From Mesostigma viride (lineage: Eukaryota; Streptophyta; Mesostigmatophyceae; Mesostigmatales; Mesostigmataceae): a stretch of DNA of 62,500 nucleotides. This document shows positions 34,878-44,319 of this stretch, piece by piece. Both the position numbers and the translations under genes were made by a program. Numbering within the stretch: the first letter of the stretch is position 1; each line of letters opens with the position of its first letter. Location: the NCBI GenBank assembly GCA_009746045.1, contig RPFO01002078.1:40001-102500 (forward strand), given 5' to 3'. The notes under the pieces were generated by a model. It did not search any database. It had not been told where the DNA came from and saw nothing but the letters and a program-made list of their open reading frames with translations.

Positions 34878-35527
34878 ATGGCGGAGTATCTGAGTGAAAC
34901 AGAGAGGCTGCGGGCAGAACGACTGTGTTATGGACAAACTGCGGGTGTTTGCCTCTTAGGCCATGCCGATGGGGCAGACAACAACTGTCGGGGCCGAAAT
35001 GGTGAAAGCTGCAACCTATTTGCTCACGCGATCTGCGTCAAGGCAATTGACGGGAATAAAAATGGGGAGGAGTGGTGGTGCCCAGGATGCCGTGACGTGG
35101 ACCCCGGTGGCGTGAAAGTTGCCAATCTCCAAGCTTCGGGTTCGAACGGTCATCATGAGCTCGGCACTCCCCCCCGGCCCTTGGCATGGCGACCATTTGT
35201 TTGGTTTGTTGATTATTCCTTCATATACCGTGCCCTAAGGCATGCTGGCTTGATGTGCTGGGTGGTGGTGTGCAGGTTGGTGGACGCCGGCTCCCATCCA
35301 TTGACCCCTTCTCTGGCACGGTCTCTGTGGCGGTGGCTGCGCTCAACTCAATTGCGACACTGGCCATGTCTGGGAACACGACGCCCGTGCCACGATGGCG
35401 CCCGGTGACCACGTGGGTGCCATCATCCGTGTCAGCTCCGCCCAACTATGGTGTCGGCCGCCCATTGCAGCAGTGGCCAAACTTCTCCAATGACTGGACT
35501 ATGAGCAATGACTGGTTTACCAGCTAA
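34878..35527 (+). CDS. Hypothetical transposon-borne PHD-like zinc-finger protein (possibly spliced)
   Basis: The frame starts MAEYLSETERLRAERL and has Cys/His spacing of a PHD-like finger: C46-type CLLGH, NNCRG, ESCNLFAHAIC, then WWCPGC (about residues 24-73). After about residue 95 the frame loses character. A plausible 3' splice site (GTGTGCAG at about 35269-35276) opens a second frame to the stop at 35525 (GRRLPSIDPFSGTVSVAVAA). That join is inference. PHD-type fingers bind histone tails and occur in several transposon proteins. It lies inside the 7.7-kb TIR element, opposite the Cys/His ORF across the 120-bp satellite. Confidence 0.45.
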
Positions 35528-35724
35528 GCTTATACTAGTTTCTGATGTATTATTAAGTGAGCCAGTGCTTCTAGTAGAAGGTGATGTCTTAGTACTTATT
35601 GTATATTCATGCTGGACTGAAAGAGTACGTGGCGTGCCACTGGCAGCCGAGACATGTGCCTTGTCGATGGCCTGGGTTGCTCTTGTGCCATCCCATTTCA
35701 TCTCAGATTGAATCATGAAGTTTC

Positions 35725-36857
35725 ATGATTCAGTTGATGCTTGCAAGTTTCCAGCCTGACATGATCGATCGAGTTCATTTGGTCGCACAAAAATGTTTTA
35801 TTCAAGAGAACAGTGGCAATGGCATCAAACTGCATTGTTTTCCTTTCATTTGTCACCTTTTGAGCTGTAAACAGTCTATTTTGATGGTCTACATGCTGCT
35901 TACAAGTTTCCAGCCTGATCTGAGTTCATTTGTTCAATATTCATATTTGTTTCATGTAAGATAACCGAGAAAATGACGAAAAACTGCACATGTATGCTGT
36001 CACGTGTCACCATTTGAGCTCAGAATGAGCCCAATTTTTGTGGGTGGTCTATTTTTATGGTCTAGATGCTGCCTGCAAGAATCCAGCCTGAAATGAGTTC
36101 ATTTGTTCACTGTTCATATTTGTTTCATGTAAGAAAAGGGGGAAAATGACGAAAAACTGCACATGTATGCGGTCAAATGTCACCATTTGAGCTCAGAATG
36201 AGCCCAATTTTTGTGGGTGGTCTATTTTCATGGTCTAGATGCTGCCTGCAAGAATCCAGCCTGAAATGAGTTCATTTGTTCACTATTCATATTTGTTTCA
36301 TGTAAGAAAAGGGGGAAAATGACGAAAAACTGCACATGTATGCGGTCAAATGTCACCATTTGAGCTCAGAATGAGCCCAATTTTTGTGGGTGGTCTATTT
36401 TCATGGTCTAGATGCTGCCTGCAAGAACCCAGCCTGATATGAGTTCATTTGTTCACTGTTCATATTTGTTTCATGTAAGAAAAGGGGGAAAATGACGAAA
36501 AACTGCACATGTATGCTGTCACATGTCACCATTTGAGCTCAGAATGAGCCCAATTTTTGTGGGTGGTCTATTTTCATGGTCTAGATGCTGCCTGCAAGAA
36601 TCCAGCCTGATATGAGTTCATTTGTTCACTATTCATATTTGTTTCATGTAAGAAAAGGGGGAAAATGACGAAAAACTGCACATGTATGCTGTCACATGTC
36701 ACCATTTGAGCTCAGAATGATGAGCCCAATTTTTGTGGGTGGTCTATTTTCATGGTCTAGATGCTGCCTGCAAGAATCCAGCCTGATATGAGTTCATTTG
36801 TTCACTATTCATATTTGTTTCATGTAAGAAAAGGGGGAAAATGACGAAAAACTGCAC
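35725..36857. repeat. 173-bp satellite, right arm, inverted (first block)
   Basis: About six copies in the opposite orientation to the left arm. The marker ATGCTGCCTGC recurs every 173 bp (for example 36066 and 36239). The first units (35725-35950) are divergent. The block is cut at 36857 by the dimeric insertion and resumes at 38821. Confidence 0.93.
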
Positions 36858-37437
36858 TTCATGTCCCACGTAGCTCCCACAAAAACCAGCATCTTCATTA
36901 AAACAATAAGTGGAAGCATACATGTGACACTAATTGACATGCCCGGAGGCACGCCGTTCAAGGCCCTTCATGAAGTACGTTGCCCTAGAGGCAACCAAGA
37001 CAAGGGTGGGTGGGTGGGGAGCAAAGAAAGAGGCCGACAAAACCAGCCAGAGCGGCTTTTAGTCGCAAAACCTCCCTTATCCCTAGCTAACTGACGTCAT
37101 TAAACCCTTATGTTTAGTGGATGCTAGTAAGACGCTAACCGTACAGACCGGGGGTAGAATATCCCGAATCTGCACGGCTAGTATTAAATAATGCGTAGGT
37201 TGTTCTTTTCAGGGGCACTGCACCTCACGCCCCGTTCCGCCCGGGTATAATCAACCCAAGCGCGGAACGCACATTTTATTTAATTCATTTTTCAACCATG
37301 CACTATATTGCATCTACTAATCACAAAAGCTCTAGCCAAACAGCTACGAGTAAACACTGCGACCTATAAGCCGCTCATCCAGCGGCCTCTTGTTCCCGCA
37401 TTCACGTATAGAAGAAACTCCGTTCAAAGAACCCCGA
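36858..37437. mobile_element. Dimeric insertion, unit 1 (internally deleted)
   Basis: It starts TTCATGTCCCACGTAGCTCC. Its first 128 bp equal 37438-37565, and its last 419 bp (37019-37437) equal 38402-38820. Only a 33-bp filler lies between them, against 836 bp in unit 2. The shared 419-bp block contains TCCGCCCGGGTATAATCAAC. No open frame of note. Confidence 0.85.
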
Positions 37438-38820
37438 TTCATGTCCCACGTAGCTCCCACAAAAACCAGCATCTTCATTAAAACAATAAGTGGAAGCATA
37501 CATGTGACACTAATTGACATGCCCGGAGGCACGCCGTTCAAGGCCCTTCATGAAGTACGTTGCCCAATCACCCCCGCCCTGGCTTTCCCTTGAAGCCGCA
37601 CTCCACCTTGCTCGTTGTCACAAGTGACCGCCCTGCCGCAAAACGGGAGCCCCCCCACATCGGGAGGCGTGTGCCCGGCGGCTGTGGATGCATGGCCAGG
37701 CCCAAAAAGGCCCAGCGCATTTGCACTGCGATTGCGCACGGCCAGCCTATCATGACCCCTCTCGGGGCCCCGAGTCGGTACCGCTATGGCCGTCTCCCCA
37801 TAGACCCGGGGTGCTTCGAGAAAAAACGTGGACCTAGCCCAGGCCCCGCCAGCCCGGATGCCCGAGGCCACAGCCCCAGGCACCTGGCTGAACGAGAGTC
37901 CGTTCAGCCAAGACCGCATTCCCCCCGAGGTTTCTATGCGTGGGGAAAAAATTTCTAGCTTAGACGCTTTTCCCATCGCCGTCCCCAGCCCCAACCACCC
38001 CCCCCTCGGCGGAAGGCAATTGCAAAGTTTGCTGGCCAGCAGCAATTTCCGAAGAAAAAGCCGCAGGCCGCGGACCGAGACACGGGTCGCCAGTGCCAGC
38101 CATCCGGCTCCAACCCGGGGTGCAAGCATCCCCAGGTACGGAGCACCAGCTCGCGCACTGGGCCGACCAAGCGACAGTTGAGCACCTGTCACGGCATCCG
38201 GCCCACCAAAGACCCCAAGCTGGGGAAAAGGTGCGGACCGGAGGTAATCTTTTTCTTTTCTTTTAGTTAACCGGGCGAGGAACTACGCCTGGCCGGTTAA
38301 CAACTGGAAGTCTCACCACTGGCCAAGTGGCCAGTGCAACCAGTGCTTTTGGGATTTTGCTCCGCAGCACCCATAGCTGCGGCTGCCGCCGCAACGACAA
38401 CGAGCAAAGAAAGAGGCCGACAAAACCAGCCAGAGCGGCTTTTAGTCGCAAAACCTCCCTTATCCCTAGCTAACTGACGTCATTAAACCCTTATGTTTAG
38501 TGGATGCTAGTAAGACGCTAACCGTACAGACCGGGGGTAGAATATCCCGAATCTGCACGGCTAGTATTAAATAATGCGTAGGTTGTTCTTTTCAGGGGCA
38601 CTGCACCTCACGCCCCGTTCCGCCCGGGTATAATCAACCCAAGCGCGGAACGCACATTTTATTTAATTCATTTTTCAACCATGCACTATATTGCATCTAC
38701 TAATCACAAAAGCTCTAGCCAAACAGCTACGAGTAAACACTGCGACCTATAAGCCGCTCATCCAGCGGCCTCTTGTTCCCGCATTCACGTATAGAAGAAA
38801 CTCCGTTCAAAGAACCCCGA
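37438..38820. mobile_element. Dimeric insertion, unit 2 (longer copy)
   Basis: It follows unit 1 head-to-tail with no spacer. The unique 836-bp middle (37566-38401) has overlapping open frames on both strands: a 214-codon minus frame at 37548-38192 and a plus frame from 37560. It also has Cys-containing peptides (CHGIRPTKD near 38190, CNQCFWDF near 38335), but no family was recognised. The flanking satellite is interrupted between ACTGCAC and ATGTATGCGG without a visible target duplication, so it does not look like a standard LTR or TIR insertion. Confidence 0.75.
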
Positions 38821-39239
38821 ATGTATGCGGTCAAATGTCACCATTTGAGCTCAGAATGAGCCCAATTTTTGTGGGTGGTCTATTTTCATGGTCTAGATGC
38901 TGCCTGCAAGAACCCAGCCTGATACGAGTTCATTTGTCCACTGTTCATATTTGTTTCATGTAAGAAAAGGGGGAAAATGACGAAAAACTGCACATGTATG
39001 CGGTCAAATGTCACCATTTGAGCTCAGAATGAGCCCAATTTTTGTGGGTGGTCTATTTTCATGGTATAAATGCTGCCTGCAAGAATCCAGCCTGATATGA
39101 GTTCATTTGTTCACTATTCATATTTGTTTCATGTAAGAAAAGGGGGAAAATGACGAAAAACTGCACATGTATGCTGTCACATGTCACCATTTGAGCTCAG
39201 AATGAGCCCAATTTTTGTGGGTGGTCTATTTTCATGGTC
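38821..39239. repeat. 173-bp satellite, right arm (second block)
   Basis: About 2.4 further inverted copies continue the array cut at 36857. The right terminal inverted repeat of the 7.7-kb element follows after about 75 bp. Confidence 0.9.
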
Positions 39240-39348
39240 TGAAGGCTGGATGACCCCTGCTTTATTGACAAATATAAGGATTTAATCACATGTGGAAAAT
39301 TTGAGTAAAATTTATGAAATTGAGCAAACACTTATGAATCCCCTCACA

Positions 39349-40140
39349 GTCGGCGAATGGCAGCAATAAACGCAGGTGGCACCCGATCCAGAGCTAGGAT
39401 GGCCCAAAGAGCCTCCCAGAGAACCGTGTCAAAGGCCTTGATATAGTCAACACAAATGAAGACCAGCGGCAAACTGTCAGGGGGAAGGCGACGCACCTCC
39501 TCTATCAACCGGCGCGCGACAAACACAGCCATGACAGTGTTACGACCACGACGGAAACCCATCTGAGACTCACCCAGGTGTGGGTCCAGCGCGGCGCGGA
39601 GCCTGTGCAGCATCATGCGCATGAAGACCTTCAGCGCGGCGCTCTGGAGGCAGACACCCCGGTAGTTACCGGGGTCAGCAGCAGAGCCCTTCTTGTACAG
39701 CATGACGTGCGGATGGCCGTCTGCCACTCAGCCTAGGCGGAGGCTCGTCAGAGAGCAGGACACGGTTGCAGAACGCCAGCAGAAGATCCCTAACCGCCAG
39801 ATCAGGGGTCTTCAGCAGCTCAGCAGAAAGGTGGTCGGCACCGACCGCCGCATCGTACCGCAGGCGAGCAAGGGCGCCGTCCAATTCCTTCAAAGTGAAG
39901 GGGGGGACGACGTCGTCAGTGGCAAGGCAGCCCTCCTGCAAGGCGGGGACTTGGTAGTCCGCGGCCGAGGAGGGGGGCGCTGGCGGCGGCGGGGGTCCGG
40001 CGACCCCGAGGCGGGCGGCCGTATCGGGGTGAAGCGGCGGGGGGGGGGCGCGAGCCCCACCGGTCAAGGAAACATTGTGGGCCAACCAACGGTCAAGGCT
40101 GACCGGCGCCGTGCCGTCCCCCGGCCGTGTGAGATGCCCG
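39349..40140 (-). pseudogene. LINE ORF2, 5' half (reverse transcriptase), continuing at 31639
   Basis: Minus strand. LKELDGALARLRYDAAVGAD and LSAELLKTPD lie near 39800-39900. PGNYRGVCLQSAALKV is near 39640, MGFRRGRNTV near 39540, and FICVDYIKAFDTVLWEALWA (containing the first catalytic Asp) near 39430. The chain breaks at IAAIRRL by insertion of the 7.7-kb TIR element and resumes with YEGSQ at 31639. A frameshift near 39700 separates the two open frames here. It is a reverse-transcriptase pseudogene. Confidence 0.88.
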
Positions 40141-40154
40141 TGTGAGATGCCATG

Positions 40155-40385
40155 CGTTAGGTTAATATTGTGCGGAAACCTTTTCCCACTCGGCTTCTAA
40201 GGTTCCGCACAATATATTACCCGAGCGATAACCACTCGAGCTGGTACACTCAATCATGAGCTCATGCCGGCATGAACTTGATCGAGTGTACCAACGAGTG
40301 GTTATCGCTGCATGGTAATTTTGTGCGGAACCCTATAGTAGAAGCCGAGTGGCAAAAGGTTTCCGCACTGAGTAATAACCTAAAA
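40155..40385. mobile_element. Long fold-back element (near-palindrome)
   Basis: The left half TTAGGTTAATATTGTGCGGA... is mirrored by GTGCGGAACCC...TTTCCGCACTGAGTAATAACCTAA on the right. The arms (AGCGATAACCACTCG against CGAGTGGTTATCGCT, GTACACTCAATCATG against TTGATCGAGTGTAC) meet near ATGAGCTCATGCCGGCATGA. One strand could fold into a ~100-bp hairpin. It is related to the copies at 1796 and 40686. Confidence 0.85.
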
Positions 40386-40394
40386 CCTAACCTC

Positions 40395-40680
40395 TTGGGG
40401 CGAGGATGAATCACTAGGCTTGGAACACCCGCAGGTATGAATATGAATATGATGGCGCATGTGCGCAAATACTACGCTCCGCGAGGGTGACCCCATTTTC
40501 CCGTGGATCCATGTGTCTCAGGTGCCCACCCCTGGGGTCACCTTGGGTTTTTGTAGTATGGATATGAATATGAGCGCATGTGCGCTGATGTGAATAATAA
40601 TGAATTAATCGGGTGCCAAATCGGGATGAAATAATCCACCTAGCTCCGAGTTGATTCGAACCTGCGCCCCGAAGGGTCAA
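40395..40680. other. Inverted-repeat region with tRNA-like minus-strand motif
   Basis: GAGGGTGACCCCA (about 40483) and TGGGGTCACC (about 40532) are inverted, flanked on both sides by GAATATGA-type repeats and a GCGCATGTGCGC palindrome. At about 40650 the minus strand reads GGTTCGAATC, a B-box-like motif, without a full tRNA fold. This could be a small SINE/MITE. Unassigned. Confidence 0.35.
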
Positions 40681-40685
40681 AGGTC

Positions 40686-40790
40686 TTAGTTAGGTTAATA
40701 TTGTGCGGAAACCTTTTGCCACCGCGGTTCCGCACAATATTACCAGCGATAACCACTCGCTGGTCTGGTACACTCAAGTTCATGCCGGCA
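40686..40790. mobile_element. Partial fold-back element (third copy)
   Basis: TTAGGTTAATATTGTGCGGA...GGTTCCGCACAATATTACCA, AGCGATAACCACTCG and GGTACACTCAAGTTCATGCC match the left half of the 40155-40385 element. Confidence 0.7.
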
Positions 40791-40819
40791 CGTACCTTCT
40801 CGCCCAACACTGTCTCATA

Positions 40820-41815
40820 ATTTGCAGGACAGTGCCGAGCGGCCCAGATTCTCTTCCGCGGCCGGGCAGGTCCGGACCTGCCCCGCTTCTCTCGCCCCCG
40901 CCTCCAGTACATTGCCCTCTGCTCCCTCCTCGGGCGCTCGATCTGTCGACGAGATCTGGGCCCCTCCCTCCGCCACTGCCATCTCCGAAACGGCCGTGAA
41001 ACCTGGCAATGATGCACCTATCGCTCCATCCTCATTAGGAGGGGCTTCGACTTTCAAGCAGCACGTGACCCCCCTTACCGCAGAGCGCAGATGTGGCAGC
41101 GATCGATGAGAGGCCGGCACCGGCTGGCAGCCGACTGCCGAGCTCCCTCTTTTCTCCATGTACCACCCGGCCGCCCAAGTCAGTTTTTTACGAGAACCTT
41201 GGACAAGTCCGAGCCGCCACCTCCACCCTCCTTGCCTCCACCTCGGCTAATTAAGCCACCACCATGCCACCACCGACGCCATCACCGCCCAGCTCGATCC
41301 TCGACATCGGCCAGCGCGCCTCAAGGACAACGCCATCGCCATTAATTGAATGGCAGCCTGCAAAACACCGCATGCAGGCCAGCTCACTGCCCGGCGGTAA
41401 AGGACATTGCCGCCCGGCCAGCCCCTGGCTGCAGTCACTGGCTTAGGCGGCGATGCATCATGCACCCAGTGCCACCCATCATGACCGGCTGCATGGGTGA
41501 GCCATGCTGAATTGCTGATGAGCTACACCACCACCACCTCTTCCGGCATCGCTGCACAGCTCAAGCAGCAGACGCTCAGGCCTCCGTGAGGAGTCCGAGC
41601 TAGCTTGACAAGCGCAGCCATAACGCCATCGTCAAGCACATGCAGTCTGCGACCTCAGTGCTGGGGCTCCGCACAAGGATGCTGCCGGCCATTGATGGGA
41701 TTGGACAAGATTCCCCCGGATGCCTGAGCTTGATCATATTGACCAGCCATCATCCGCCTGTTCCGTGTCCCATCGTACCTGAGTTGTTGAGATCATCCCC
41801 CTGCAGCTCTTAGCT
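40820..41815 (+). pseudogene. Degenerate ORF1-only LINE-type element
   Basis: The plus strand has a decayed reading of the 46058-47149 ORF1. The stretch CAGCACGTGACCCCCC...GCAGATGTGGCAGCGATCGA corresponds to the QHVAPIAADVAA region of the intact copy, and the Ser/Ala-rich part precedes it. Many stops follow. It ends at the TTAA-rich tract from 41816. Confidence 0.65.
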
Positions 41816-41929
41816 CTATTAATTAATTAATTAATTAATTAACTAACTAATTAATTAAAATTAATTAAAATTAATTAACTAATTAATTAAAATTAATTAA
41901 TTAGTTAGTTAATTAATTAATTAGACTCG
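41816..41929. repeat. (TTAA)n-rich tract between two opposed LINE tails
   Basis: About 110 bp of TTAATTAATTAA units with AAATTAATTAAC variants. It is the 3' tail of the plus-strand ORF1 remnant on the left and of the minus-strand ORF2 LINE on the right. Confidence 0.9.
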
Positions 41930-44260
41930 TGCTCCCGTTGGGGAGTCACGGAGCATTAACCCCGATGGATGGATGGATGGATGGGTGCAAACAGTCCTAC
42001 CGGTCTAATCTATCTACAACAGCTATCTACATCTATTCTACATCTATCAACGCAAGCTACAAACATCAACTCTACCCTAGGGGACCTGTCTGGCGTGCTT
42101 CCCGTATGTTTGCACCCGCGGGCGCTTCCCCACAGGCAGTGGGGGCTCGTTGTCCTCTATGACTTGGGCCCACTTGGCCTTGTCCATCATCTTTTTCCAA
42201 ATCACGGAGAGGCCTAGCTAGTAGGCCCCCCATGTCCTCTACTAGCTGTTCTTTGAAGGTGCGGGCCTTGCGGCGTCTAGCATCGATCACGGGGCCCGGC
42301 CCACGTCAGGAGGTGCCGGCCAGGCTAAGCTGGGCGCAGTCCCGCGGGGGGGCCACGTGAGGTGTCTACCTTGTTGGTGCGAGCTAGGTGCCCTACTATA
42401 GCTGCAGGCGCCGCTGCTTAATGGTGCTGGAGATATATGGCATGCCAAGGTACAGGTCCTCATTGCGGACATGAGCAGCATATCCTACTCTGAATATTAA
42501 TCAATTAATTAAAATCATAGCTCCGTGGGGAGCATATGTAACACATAGCCCTGAGAAAGGGGCATCTATGGGTTTGTAATACAATCAGGGCGACAACCTG
42601 CAGGTGTAGGATGTACAACTATCACTTGCTCTGGGAGTGGGGGCACAAGGTGCACCTGCACCGCCATGATGGTTCATGCCTTCTAAACAAGCACAAGCAC
42701 ACAAGGCGGCTTGAGGAGAGGGCCTAGAAGGCCTGCATGACATATGGGGTGGAAGATATGTGGCTAGGCTATAGCTGGTAAACACAAGGCATCTCAGCAG
42801 AGAGTAGCTCCCTGCTTAGGCATAGCATGGCTAAATGCTGACTGCAACATCCATTGGAGGTACCATATTGTAGGCATGGCGTAGCTAAATACTGAGGGCA
42901 TCATCCATGGGGGCCATTATGGGCGCACATGCGCGTGGGCCACATGCTAGGCTAAGCCTGACTAATCTACACTACTGGTATAGGTTCCCTAGTCTGAGGT
43001 GGCAGGAGGGGCCTGCCAGGGCTTGTGGTCAACGTGGATGACCGCCCCGGGCCTCCAGTACACTGGCTTCCCCCCTGCGCGCTGCCGGAGCTGAAGGTAG
43101 GTCGGCCATAGCTCGCGTCGCCGTTGTTGCTGGGCCAGGGTCAAGTCGTCGTCCAGCGTGAAGCGAGTCTCCGAGAGCTTCTTGCGGCATTTAAGGAACG
43201 CCAGCTTGTCCCCCATGTACTTAAAGGTGATCGAGAAGCACAGGTGCCGGGCCAGCCTTACCCCGCGCGCGGGGGAGCTAGGCGGACAGCCGACATCTGC
43301 AGCTCGCCAGTGAGTTGCATGGGGGCAAGAATGTCGCGCTTAAGTGCCGTGAGAAGGCTCGTCGGGGTCTCACCTGCCGGCTGGTCGAGGTGCTTGACGA
43401 TGACATTGTGGCTGCGCTTGGCGATGTCGGCTTCCTCGCGAAGGTCGAGGGCTTGTTGCTTGAGTTGTGCCGCGATGGTGGAGGTGGTGGAGGTGGTATG
43501 ATGCTTAAGCAAGTTAACCCAGGTGGAGGGAACATCACTGGCCGGGCCAGCAGGTGCCGGCCGGCTGGGCAGTGGGCAGCGATTTCCTTCACCGCCTGGG
43601 CGCTGAGGCCGGCGGTGTCGATCATGCAAGCACTCAAGGGCGGTGGCGGTGGCTTAAAGGCGTTGGTCGAGGTCGAGGAGCTGGGCTTTGATGTCGGCGG
43701 TGGAGGCGGAAACGGCAGTGGAGGTGGAGGCGACGGTGGTGCAGAAAGGTGAGGAAGCTCAGCAGCTACTATACTCTGAATATGGATCGCAGCATGTTGG
43801 TGACCGCGCCGTCCAGCTTGCGGACCAGGCCGTCGGCGGTGAGGGTCCACGTCTCGGCCCCATACGTAAGAACAGGAAGGACGAGGACCTTGAACAGGTC
43901 CTGTTTCTCAATCTTGCCCAGCTGGCTTGCGCCACAGCTAGGGCCCGGTATTGGCGTAACGCGTGCCAGGCGAGGGAGATGCAGTGGTCCACATCAGCCT
44001 CGCAGCTGGGAAGCAGGCTGCCCAGCAGCTTGACACGGTCCCGATATACACGATACAGGACTCGAGAGCCGTCAAGGAGAAAGAGGGGTGGCGGTGGGTG
44101 GGTGAGCCCAATCGCCAGAGCCTCTGTCTTCTTGCTGCATGACCTCCAGCCCCACTGCATGGGCCTCGATAGCCAGGCAGTCAAGCCACGTCTTCACGTG
44201 CCCTCACTGCCCTGTGTCCTCGAAGAGGGTGGTGTCGTCTGCATAGATCGATGATGTATA
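41930..44260 (-). pseudogene. LINE ORF2 3' fragment, split by an ORF1-only element
   Basis: Minus strand. SRVLYRVYRDRVKLLGSLLP and DHCISLAWHALRQYRALAVA lie at 43930-44090. The ORF2 sequence runs to TACTCTGAATAT at 43772-43783. It resumes at 42497 and continues to the 3' UTR and tail at 41930. The order matches the less interrupted copy at 47938-49660. It is 5'-truncated near 44260. Confidence 0.85.
42498..43771 (-). mobile_element. ORF1-only LINE-type element inserted in LINE ORF2
   Basis: Flanked by a 12-bp target-site duplication TACTCTGAATAT (42486-42497 and 43772-43783). The minus strand carries a decayed ORF1 including FTLDDDLTLAQQQRRRELWP and TYLQLRQRAGGKPVYW near 43000-43180. The 3' UTR (42530-42960) and the tail TTAATTAATTGATTA follow. 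The 5' end corresponds to about residue 108 of the open copy at 46058-47149, so it was truncated on insertion. No ORF2 is present between the duplications. Confidence 0.9.
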
Positions 44261-44319
44261 TATGACAATGTGGGGCCCCACAGGTGATTCTACGATCGAG
44301 ATGGCTTACCCCCGCCGAT

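Larger units (their letters stand above)
31643..39345. mobile_element. 7.7-kb TIR DNA transposon inserted in LINE ORF2
   Basis: The ends are 31-bp perfect inverted repeats beginning GAGGGGATTCATAAGTGTTT. They are flanked by a 3-bp duplication ACA (31640-31642 and 39346-39348). Removing the element and one ACA restores the LINE reading frame at the junction (IRRL-YEGSQ). Inside are inverted arrays of a 173-bp satellite at both arms, a 120-bp satellite in the centre, divergent ORFs at 32870-33736 (minus) and 34878 onward (plus), and a dimeric secondary insertion (36858-38820). No DDE transposase was recognised, so it may be non-autonomous or of an unfamiliar class. The 3-bp duplication fits several superfamilies (EnSpm-, Harbinger-, Academ- or Zator-like) without deciding. 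Confidence 0.88.

Noticed and set aside
36858-38820. LTR retrotransposon with terminal direct repeats
   Set aside because: The repeat layout is X-Z-X-YZ (a dimer), with no target duplication, primer-binding site or polymerase gene.
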